Source: Periconia sp. R9002 (lineage: Eukaryota > Ascomycota > Dothideomycetes > Pleosporales > Periconiaceae). From it: a DNA stretch of 64,000 bases. A model generated the notes under the pieces. The model had not been told where the DNA came from. It did no database searches and saw only the letters and a list, made by a program, of their open reading frames with translations. The position numbers were made by a program, and so were the translations under genes. The stretch spans positions 62,001 through 126,000 of the forward strand of contig JAMAHW010000051.1 of assembly GCA_023627715.1 (NCBI GenBank), given 5' to 3'. Shown in pieces: positions 56,259 to 64,000 of the stretch. The first letter of the stretch is position 1. The number at the start of each line of letters is the position of its first letter.

Positions 56259-58831
56259 CAACCCTCCTGGGCGACTCGACGCTCGACCGCGTGGGGCTCG
56301 ACCCGCTGCCGCCCATCACCCTTCCGTCCCTTGCCCCGCCTCACCCCATCGAGCCGAACGCCGTCAACGTCAACGATGAAGCCCGCAAGACCGCATCCAA
56401 GGTATCTGGGGAGTTTTCGAGCAAGAAGCCCTCGCTCTCATTAAGCGGGCCGAGTAGTAGCAGGCGGAAACGGCAAAAACCCAGCGTTCCTATCGCTGGG
56501 GTCTTGAACCATGAGAAAGTAGATGGTACCACCGCTGCACATGCCACGCACTCCACGTCCCCGTCTTCGCACACTCCGTTCAGCGGCCGGCTCAGCGACT
56601 TGTTACTTGACCACCCGCAGCAGCGTTCCAAAAAACGACGGCGCCCCGATGAGCAGCCGCAGCCGCAGCAGCAGCAGCAGCATACCACAAATGTGAACCC
56701 AGCGGCGGTGTTGACAGGTGGTGGTGGTTCTTCGGAAAACAAGCGCAAGCTCCCCAAACCGATGCAGCCTCCGTATGCGAAGAAGCCGAAAGGTATCAAT
56801 CTCCCACCGTTACTGCAGCCCATTCATCAACCGCCTCCCATATCAGGGTCACCGCTTCCGTCGATAATGAGAGAGAAAATTTCGTGGGTGAGGAGTCCGT
56901 CTCCCGTGCTGCCGCCGTTACCATCGTTGAGTAAGATTCAAGAGAGGGATCGCAGGGATGATGTCGGTAGAGAGGAGGCACACCTGGATAGAATGAGTGG
57001 GGATGGTACTGTTGGGGATGCCACAATCCCAGCATTGTCTTCGACGACTAGCGACAAGGAAAATCACCGCGATCACCGTTCAGAAACCGATATTCCACCC
57101 ACAGGATCTACCGGCGCCAAAACTAAAGGAACGAGGAAGCGGAATAAATGGTCCGAGCAAGAGACAAAGGACCTCCTCGTAGGCGTAAGCCGCTTCGGAA
57201 TAGGGAACTGGAAGAAGATCCTCCAATGCCCAGATTTTACATTTAATCAGCGCTCGGCCGTCGACCTCAAAGATCGCTTTCGAGTGTGCTGTCCCGGCGA
57301 TGGTCTCAAGTTGCGCAAATCCAGACGAAAAGAAGTTGAGCCTTCTATTTCCCCTTCACAGCAAGATAGTGCATTACAGCCACCGTCAGCTTCATGCGCA
57401 ACAAGCTCGTCAACGGACGCCACACAAGATCGCATGCCGCAAATCCAGGACCCGATACCATCAGCAACAACATCGACGACGACAATAACACCAACAACAA
57501 TTAAATCAAAGCGTCCACGGCCAGAGTCGGACCGCAAAGGTCCCGCCGACCTCGCGCAGATGGGCATCCACGCACCTTTCACAAAGCACAAACGCCGAGA
57601 GCGGCGCGAGTTCACGAAAACCGACGACACGAACCTCCTCGTCGGTTTCGAGAGATACGGCACTTCGTGGCATCTGATGCGCGACGATCCAGAGCTGGGA
57701 TTCACGGGACGCCATGCCACGGACCTCCGCGATCGCTTCCGCATCCGGTATCCCGAGAAGTTTGCGAGCGCGGGATGCAAACCAAAGGCGAAAGACGAGA
57801 CGATCCTCAAGGAGAAGCGGAAGCAGGAAGAAGCAGCAGCAGCCGCAAAAGATGGCGGGGATGGCAAGGCGGCGGAGACCGAATCGACAGCTTCGGGACG
57901 ATCACGACGAAATTCGAGAGAAGCTCGTCCTCCAAGCCCCACTTCGTCCTCTTCGCGAATGAGACCGCCATCTCCTTCATCGTTGGGATTGATAGCCGTG
58001 TACAGACGCGCTCTCTACGAACCCCTCCGCCATTCTTTCCCCAGCCCGATCCCCGATTTCGCGGACCTAGCTTCAGACGAGGGCGACGGCGACGAAATCA
58101 GCAGTCCCGTCGTGCTGAACCGCAACATCCTGCAGTGGGCTGAAGCCAATCCCTCCTCATCGTCCCAAACCATGTCGTCAACAACTATCCCTTCTTCCTC
58201 AAACGACGTACTACTCACAATCCCATCCTCATCTTCATTCTCCAACAACACCGATACATCATCCCTACCCATCATGAACGGCTCCGACGGCCTGCACATC
58301 GACCCCACCATCACATTCAACAGCGCGCCCATGTCGCTCTTAACCAGCGCCATGTCCACGCCCTCCCAAACCACGCCCGCTCGACCCACCCCCTCAAAAA
58401 CCAACAGCAGCAGCAACACAATCGCCACCCTCCTCTCCAAATACGCGCCCTTCGTACCCTCCTCCACAAACCACCACCTCCTCCGCACCCCAAACCTCCC
58501 CACAATGATGCACCCCCCGGTTCCCGTCTCGAGCGCAAAATCCGCAATCCACAACCTCCCACCCCCCTCGGACCTCCTCTCCAGCCTCGACCTCGACGGC
58601 CGCGCAGACGGTGTCAGCACTAGTCAGCCTGGCAGCTTTATGCTGGATGAGGGGAGTAGTAGTAGTTCGGTGTTTGCGTCGTTGCCGCCTTCGGCTATGG
58701 GAGTCGGATTCGATGCGTCGGCTACGTTGGCGCCCATGGCTGTGCGTGGTGCCGCGGCGGCAGGGGTGGGGCGGGATGCGATGTTTCAGTTGGATCGGGA
58801 TGTTTTGGATGAGGCGGCGTTGGTGAGGTGA
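56243..58831 (+). CDS. Double Myb/telobox DNA-binding protein (Teb1/Tay1-like)
   Basis: Intronless, 862 aa. Two Myb/SANT repeats with telobox-type third helices: TRKRNKWSEQETKDLLVGVS to VDLKDRFRV (about 298-348) and RREFTKTDDTNLLVGFERYG to ATDLRDRFRI (about 454-501). Two such repeats in one chain are typical of fission-yeast Teb1 and Yarrowia Tay1, which bind TTAGGG-like DNA at telomeres or promoters such as histone genes. Several basic clusters (RRKRQK, RSKKRRR) suit nuclear import. The flanks are disordered, with a short Gln run and long Ser/Thr/Pro-rich C-terminus. Start chosen as the long-frame ATG; a small upstream frame overlaps it. Role as telomere binder or transcription factor is unresolved. 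Confidence 0.85.
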   Translation: MEPRIATLLGDSTLDRVGLDPLPPITLPSLAPPHPIEPNAVNVNDEARKTASKVSGEFSSKKPSLSLSGPSSSRRKRQKPSVPIAGVLNHEKVDGTTAAHATHSTSPSSHTPFSGRLSDLLLDHPQQRSKKRRRPDEQPQPQQQQQHTTNVNPAAVLTGGGGSSENKRKLPKPMQPPYAKKPKGINLPPLLQPIHQPPPISGSPLPSIMREKISWVRSPSPVLPPLPSLSKIQERDRRDDVGREEAHLDRMSGDGTVGDATIPALSSTTSDKENHRDHRSETDIPPTGSTGAKTKGTRKRNKWSEQETKDLLVGVSRFGIGNWKKILQCPDFTFNQRSAVDLKDRFRVCCPGDGLKLRKSRRKEVEPSISPSQQDSALQPPSASCATSSSTDATQDRMPQIQDPIPSATTSTTTITPTTIKSKRPRPESDRKGPADLAQMGIHAPFTKHKRRERREFTKTDDTNLLVGFERYGTSWHLMRDDPELGFTGRHATDLRDRFRIRYPEKFASAGCKPKAKDETILKEKRKQEEAAAAAKDGGDGKAAETESTASGRSRRNSREARPPSPTSSSSRMRPPSPSSLGLIAVYRRALYEPLRHSFPSPIPDFADLASDEGDGDEISSPVVLNRNILQWAEANPSSSSQTMSSTTIPSSSNDVLLTIPSSSSFSNNTDTSSLPIMNGSDGLHIDPTITFNSAPMSLLTSAMSTPSQTTPARPTPSKTNSSSNTIATLLSKYAPFVPSSTNHHLLRTPNLPTMMHPPVPVSSAKSAIHNLPPPSDLLSSLDLDGRADGVSTSQPGSFMLDEGSSSSSVFASLPPSAMGVGFDASATLAPMAVRGAAAAGVGRDAMFQLDRDVLDEAALVR

Positions 58832-59675
58832 CAGGGCGACCGTTCAGGGGATTTGGCGTTTTTTCTTCTGTGGTGCTGGGCGGTGGCTGTAAGATCAGGT
58901 ACCACAGAATGGAATAATACTCCTCTTTTTTTTCCTTCTTCTTCTTCTTCTTCCTCAATCCTGTATTATGGGACTGGGTTTTTTATATTACGTTTTACAT
59001 TTTTCCTTTCTCTACCTAGGCAGGGAGGGATAGATATGTAGATCATCTAGGTAGTAACTAAGTAACCAACTTTCTTCGTAGCAGCACTGCGATACCTATC
59101 TACCTAACCTACACAACACCCACTTATCTCTTCCTATCTTACACCGCTGATTTTTATTTTTTTGATATCATGGCTGCTAGTAGCTACCTAGGTTGGATGG
59201 GTGGGTGTCGAGAGTGGTAGTGTAAATGGGTGGTGAGAGTTAAGGCTATGTGTTAGACGATTTTTGTACGAGACGGAACGTCTACAGCCTAGATGGTTTT
59301 GTGAGGAGTTTGGGGATTTGTGTTGATGCGGTGGGTAAGGGGGATGCTGGTTTAGAGTGATGGTTCTATTTTTTTTCTTATATAGTTTATAGGATTGTGA
59401 TATTGGTTTATTATGTAGTGTATAGGTACGCGTCCATTTCGTCAGGGATGAGGATTCATGTGGGTTCTTCTAACTTGGGTTGATATGCATCTACTGTGGG
59501 TGTGGATGATAAAGTGGGTTTATGATAATACATGCACACACAAAACGAAAAACTCATAACATACTTCCCTGAAAAGCTCAGGGAGGGAGGGAGTTCAACA
59601 ATTCATCACTCCGACATCTACAAAGAGCTCGAAATATGCGTATCCTCGAACTCCAGGGCCTTCTCAACCGCAAAC
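58832..59675. other. Convergent intergenic region
   Basis: 3' flanks of the telobox gene and of HET gene 2. Contains T/CTT-rich tracts (58925-58960) and CTACCTA words. No gene seen. Confidence 0.45.
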
Positions 59676-61513
59676 TCACACACGGTCTCCCCAGACATCA
59701 ACATCCAGTTTCCGTCCACCTCCCGAAAATGCGACATTCCACATACTCCCCTCGGGGTCCGCAATCTCGCAGTCATACGCAAAAGCCGCATTCCGGCGAC
59801 CCTCAACACGATAGCGAGGAAGAAACAGCAGGTCCTGAACGCAAAAGTGAAATAAATCCCTGTACCTCCTCCACGCGTATCCCGCAGGGAATGCGAAACT
59901 TCGCTCGTCTAGCCTTGCGCCGTCGGCGTAGGTGACTCGGAACCCGATGAAGACCCATGGCGTGCGGTTGACTTCACCGATGGCGAGCGTGGTGATGGGG
60001 GCGCGGGTGGTGTGGTACATGTGTGGCGCGCACTCGTGGATGATGCTGACGGTGAACGTTCCAGTCTCGATGGTGCCCTCGAAGGACACATCCGGGCTGG
60101 AAGGTTGCGAAGTTTCGCGAAGACGGGTGCCGCATATATATTCGGTCGTATGCAGTCCGCAGAAAGTCACGCGGATCTTGTATTCATGGTTATCCAGGGA
60201 TGAGAGGTGCTTGTGCTTCGCGGGATATAGGATGTGGGAAGCATCCGGGATTTGGTCGGGTCCAGATATCCAAATGCTTTTCCGCACGGGGAGGGTAATT
60301 TTGAGATTACGCGGATCGAAGACTTGGAAAGTGGTGCATGAGTTTCTGTTCACGCGGATATATCTGTCGGTCTCGTTGCCTTGTTTCTCTAGTATCACAG
60401 CGGTCCAGATGTCCGAGTTTGCGATTTTGCATGCGAGAAATGCGATATAAAGAGGCTTCGTGGCAAGGCGTGTATTCTCTTCATCTCCTATTCCGATTTT
60501 CGCAAGCGGAAGTTCAATGTGAATGCCTCCATTCGTGATAGCGTAATCGAGTTTGGGTGTGTACGAAGTCGTGGGGAATGTGTTTAGATAGATATCATTG
60601 TGAACTGGTTCGTACCATCGCACCGCCAGGAAATCACGAACAGATGATGCTAGCATTTCCCCTGAGCAGATGCCTCTTTGCCAGGCGAAGATACTGTGGT
60701 CGGCAGACTTGCTCATAATCTCGATCTGCAATCGACGGAATGCATGCTCGCGGCCTTCCCCGTACAATGGTGGCAGATTCACACCAAATATGCCGAAGAG
60801 GGAGTACGACTCATCTTCCTCGCGTGTAGTTTCTCGCCTGGCAGCCCACGACATTTTGTATGAGATGCTGAGGTGTTTTAATATAGAGGGATCTTGGAGA
60901 ACACGGACATCGATACCCGACGCGGTACTTAGTCTTCCACAGAGGCTGCGCTTTGTTCCGATTAAGTTCCAGTTTTTGGAGTAGAATACCATATCTTTGG
61001 GGGCTATCAATTCCTGTAATGTCTTTTGAAAAGAATCCGGTTATATCAGTACTATCCGTAGCCCAGTCCTGAAGGACATCTTACCCATCCTCTTGTGAAC
61101 CATGTACTGGCCTCAAGCTGTCCTGGACCAGCAGCATTATCGGCATCGACTTGATTGACATCATCCAGATAGGCGAAACATATACTAGACTCAGCATAGT
61201 AGCGGTGCATAGAATTGATAGCTTCCGAGAGCTCCGCGCTTGAGCTTTTATCGATGCAACAAGTGTCAAGCCATGCATATCTTTGCCCCATTTGGAGGGC
61301 CAACCGACAACTGGCCTCAACCTTTGCATAACCTTTTTTAGACTGAGCGATAGAACGATTCGGGTGCGTAAGGTCCGAATAAAGGACTTCGTCTTCACGC
61401 CAACGATGTGATAGTATCATGTATGGTGGTACTTCGGAGCCGGTGAATGAACACAGCGAAATATCGAGTACCTCATCGTTTTGAGCTCCACCTCTTATAA
61501 AAAGTAAACGCAT
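59676..61513 (-). CDS. HET-domain protein 2
   Basis: Two exons, 61513-61085 and 61022-59676, giving 591 aa. The protein starts MRLLFIRGG, the usual start of HET proteins of the HET-E/NWD2-like class; an upstream frame extension lacks support. HET domain, about residues 1-175: YMILSHRWREDEVLYSDL, YAWLDTCCIDKSSSAELSEA, INSMHRYYAESSICFAYLDD, STWFTRGW, then after the 62-nt intron TLQELIAPKDMVFYSKNW. Downstream are DESYSLFGIFGVNLPPLYGE and AFRRLQIEIM. No NACHT or WD repeats follow; the C-terminus is a beta-rich unknown domain of about 300 residues. Likely role in incompatibility or programmed cell death. It is unlike HET protein 1 in subclass, so the pair is not a recent duplication. Confidence 0.9.
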
Positions 61514-61977
61514 TTTTATGATGGGCACTTGAAGAAAAGCCACGAGCAATCAAAATCTCCTTGAATAGAATACTGAGGTTGTGCCCGTTGGAGGTGGGGC
61601 TGATGCGCGAGGCAACCACTATTAGATGCAATCCTGGTTGGTTCTTCATGCTCAGCCTCGTTGTCGCTAGAACGAGATTTATTCGACATTCTTGATGCAG
61701 TTCACCATTCAGAAAATGGGAAGAATGATGTACGCATATATGCCATGAGAACTGGGTGATGTTAGTGTAGTGTGTGTAAGCACTCTTGCCGTATATCAAT
61801 TTCCTAGGAACAGCGCTTGTGCAGTGTTATAAGTAAATGCGACGCCGTGTTTTCCCACCAAGATTACACGTGTTTAGAGATGTTGTGATCTTTGTCATGG
61901 TCAATTGCTAAAAATATTTGGGGTATCGCTGAAATCACCGCTAGTACGCCGCCTGTAAACTAAACACGCCTGGGGAA
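61514..61977. other. Intergenic region
   Basis: Promoter of HET gene 2 and downstream flank of the CENP-O gene. No gene or clear element. Confidence 0.4.
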
Positions 61978-62886
61978 TCATGCAGTAAGCCGCTGCACCA
62001 AACCCTCCACGCGTCCAATAGCCTTCCGACATAGCGCTGAGTCTCGGGAGCCATAACGATCTTTCACAATGGCCCTGTCGATGCTTCCGTCTTTTGCTAC
62101 CTTGAAAATGCCGATTCGCTTGTCCGTCCAAGTTATGCTGATTTCTCTACCTGCCGCATCGGCGTCAATGCTTGCGATCCGAACAGGTTCGTTCCGATCC
62201 TCTTCCTCGTCCTCATCCGATTCATCGTCGCTCGCGAAAGCATTAAGAATGGTCCCGATCGCATGCCTCTGAGGTTCTTCAATTACTTGTTTGGATTTCT
62301 CGTGCACGCCAGCTTCGGTTCGCAATTTCTGTATCGCTTCCATTCGCAAATGCCAACTGACAAGCTCTTTCCGTAACGATTTCCCGAATCGAATGAGATT
62401 CTGTTCCGGCGCAGTCTCGGCGTCTTTTGTTGACATGGGCAGCCATTTGTTCGCCAACGGCTGCAGCGGGATGCAAGGAGGTATGGTGTGCTTGTGGATT
62501 CTCAAAACATTCTTGTACTGAGTATTCGGTCGGTTGAACAGGACACTGTATGTTTCGATGAACCGCCCGCCAATGGAGACCTCGATCCTCACCCCTAGCA
62601 CATTGCCATTGTCCACTGCGTAGGGATCCGGATCTTTAACTTTGAATGCGGTTATGCCGGCACATGCGCGATAGATATTCTCAATATTGCGTTTCGATTG
62701 CTTTTCTGCACACGCTGCTGCCTCGCGACGATTTCGCTCATGTAGGACGGGGCGCTGTTGGAGACGCGCGGGCAGGTGGGGTTGGGAGAGAAGGATTGTG
62801 GAGAGGTTTGCACGATGGGCTTGGAGGGTCGCAATTTTTGTGCGCAGGTCGCCGATTTCGTTGTCGAGGGTTTCCAATTCAGACAT
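61978..62886 (-). CDS. mcm21: CENP-O / Mcm21-like kinetochore protein
   Basis: Intronless, 302 aa. A coiled coil at residues 1-30 (LETLDNEIGDLRTKIATLQA) precedes a linker and the CENP-O RWD-type domain: IYRACAGITAFKVKD, LGVRIEVSIGGRFIETYSVL, VLRIHKHTIPPCIPLQPLAN, IRFGKSLRKELVSWHLRMEA. A short acidic insert (SDDESDEDEEEDRNE) interrupts the C-terminal part, followed by REISITWTDKRIGIFKVAKD. In yeasts Mcm21/Mal2 is part of the COMA (Ctf19) complex of the inner kinetochore, acting with CENP-P at centromeres. The length suits the family. It is divergent from the acetyl-CoA transporter gene, with a spacer of about 700 bp. Confidence 0.85.
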   Translation of the reverse strand: MSELETLDNEIGDLRTKIATLQAHRANLSTILLSQPHLPARLQQRPVLHERNRREAAACAEKQSKRNIENIYRACAGITAFKVKDPDPYAVDNGNVLGVRIEVSIGGRFIETYSVLFNRPNTQYKNVLRIHKHTIPPCIPLQPLANKWLPMSTKDAETAPEQNLIRFGKSLRKELVSWHLRMEAIQKLRTEAGVHEKSKQVIEEPQRHAIGTILNAFASDDESDEDEEEDRNEPVRIASIDADAAGREISITWTDKRIGIFKVAKDGSIDRAIVKDRYGSRDSALCRKAIGRVEGLVQRLTA

Positions 62887-63602
62887 GGCGGCGGTGGTGA
62901 TGAAGATTGCGGGGTGATATTGTGATTGTTGACGTTATGTTCAAGGTTGATATCGGAGGGATGCATAGATACAGGGTATAGATGGGGCTTAGCGTCATCG
63001 CGTGATCACGTGATCGGGCGCTGCCCACCCATCTCTTGTACCTCCGGCTTTTGGAGCTGTGATTCTGCAGAGAGCAACAGAACACCATCACGACATTTAC
63101 TACCGCGAAACGGAGGCACAGTGTATTATCCAGCCTAAACTCTGAGCCAATGTGTTTAGAGAGCCTCATACCGATATTTTGCGCTTGTCAGGACCGACGC
63201 TAGCGACTATTACCGAACAGGCCACGTTCCAATCCGCCGAGGACCTCATCTTTCGTCAATCGTTCCGCGAAGGAGACACGTAGTAGTGCACCCCGAGGCC
63301 TTCCTTCAACCGGCTGCTACATGGATTCCCACATCCTTCGACGAATCACCCCCCTGCGATAATCCTCTCTCATCCTCAAGTGTTTTTCGTTGCCAATTGC
63401 CACCCCTCCATTCTTCCCGAACTTCAGCAATCACTCCCTCTGCTACGTCCTACGCAACGTCCACTCAAGCTCCAAGTCTTCGACCCATCAAGCTCCGGAA
63501 AGGCAAATCCACGAATTAAATCCGCAAATTGAGCATCAACCACCACAACCGCATTACGCATAGCCCTGCAAACGTCACCAATTCCGATCCGTCGCATCAC
63601 AA
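62887..63602. other. Divergent promoter region
   Basis: Between the CENP-O and transporter genes. Includes a TGATCACGTGATC-like palindrome around 63001-63013, possibly a bHLH-type CACGTG site. Confidence 0.4.
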
Positions 63603-64000
63603 ATGAGCAAACGCGCCAGCAAAAAAGAAAATCGCAAATCTGTGCTACCGTCACCTCCCGAGGACCCAGCAGTAGTTATCAACAACAGTGATGCACAAAA
63701 GACGCGCAGAGCTATGAATAATCTTATGGAGCATAGGCGGAGGCATGGGTCGATTGACAACACGTCGCCTACGAGCCAGGTGGCTTCGTTGATGGGTCGC
63801 TCCAACTTCACTCTGGATGATGATGTACCGGAACTAGAGAAGTCGGACGAGTCCTCGGCAGGCTTTTTTGACCTTTCGAAGAAAGATCAGAGAAATTTTC
63901 TGTTGCTGGTCTTGCTTTATTTTCTCCAAGGCATACCTATGGGTCTAGCTATGGGATCTGTACCGTTTTTGCTCAAAACCGTGGCATCGTACTCGGCACT
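63603..64000 (+). CDS. Acetyl-CoA transporter (SLC33A1/AT-1-like), 5' part
   Basis: Open from the ATG at 63603 (MSKRASKKENRKS) to the window edge, about 132 residues seen. A disordered, charged N-terminus of about 95 residues is followed by SKKDQRNFLLLVLLYFLQGI and PMGLAMGSVPFLLK, the first membrane segments of the acetyl-CoA transporter family. Members move acetyl-CoA into the ER or Golgi lumen for acetylation of sugars and proteins. The remainder of the gene lies outside the window, so introns and full length are not known. Alternative: another MFS protein, but the QGIPMGLAMGSVP phrase favours this family. Confidence 0.75.
   Translation, partial: MSKRASKKENRKSVLPSPPEDPAVVINNSDAQKTRRAMNNLMEHRRRHGSIDNTSPTSQVASLMGRSNFTLDDDVPELEKSDESSAGFFDLSKKDQRNFLLLVLLYFLQGIPMGLAMGSVPFLLKTVASYSA

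Overview
The window is nuclear DNA of a filamentous ascomycete (Pezizomycotina). Most genes are split by 48-90 nt spliceosomal introns with GTAAGT/GTATGT-type donors and CTAAC-like branch sites. The gene content is typical of these fungi: two HET-domain genes, a Zn2Cys6 regulator, a microbial-type opsin, a fused phytoene synthase/lycopene cyclase, and housekeeping genes (Spt5, Rtc5, CENP-O/Mcm21). I cannot fix the class or species from sequence alone. Exon models were built by hand from splice motifs and reading-frame closure; every multi-exon model given closes in frame.

Layout. 0.7-5.1 kb: three tandem same-strand paralogs of an unrecognised acidic-tailed family, the middle one frameshifted. 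5.7-7.3 kb: an MFS transporter. 8.9-14.8 kb: small hypothetical proteins, a candidate small secreted protein and about 3 kb of degenerate AT-rich DNA. 16-18.6 kb: a secreted PAF-acetylhydrolase-like esterase and a PPxY protein. 20.8-27.3 kb: an amino-acid permease, a Zn2Cys6 regulator and a divergently transcribed quinone-oxidoreductase-like enzyme. 27.7-35.1 kb: core genes for Spt5, Rtc5 and an RBR ubiquitin ligase. 36.7-46 kb: an accessory-looking block with a multi-pass membrane protein, a HET gene, an orphan ATG-less frame and a five-exon gene that encodes a protein kinase joined to a very long C-terminal region. 46-48.3 kb: gene-poor, with repeat remnants. 48.3-55.5 kb: a retinal/carotenoid group (CarO-like opsin, CarRA/AL-2-like synthase-cyclase, carotenoid oxygenase). 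56-64 kb: a double-Myb telobox protein, a second HET gene, CENP-O/Mcm21 and the start of an acetyl-CoA transporter.

How genes work together. CarRA makes phytoene and cyclises the product of a desaturase that is not in this window; the oxygenase would cleave the carotenoid, potentially giving retinal; the opsin would bind retinal. CarRA and the oxygenase are divergent across about 770 bp and could share light control. The Zn2Cys6 regulator and the oxidoreductase also share a divergent promoter. A degenerate dispersed repeat occurs four times (about 25.9, 35.5, 46.7 and 47.2 kb); the last two copies face each other as an inverted pair about 0.5 kb apart.
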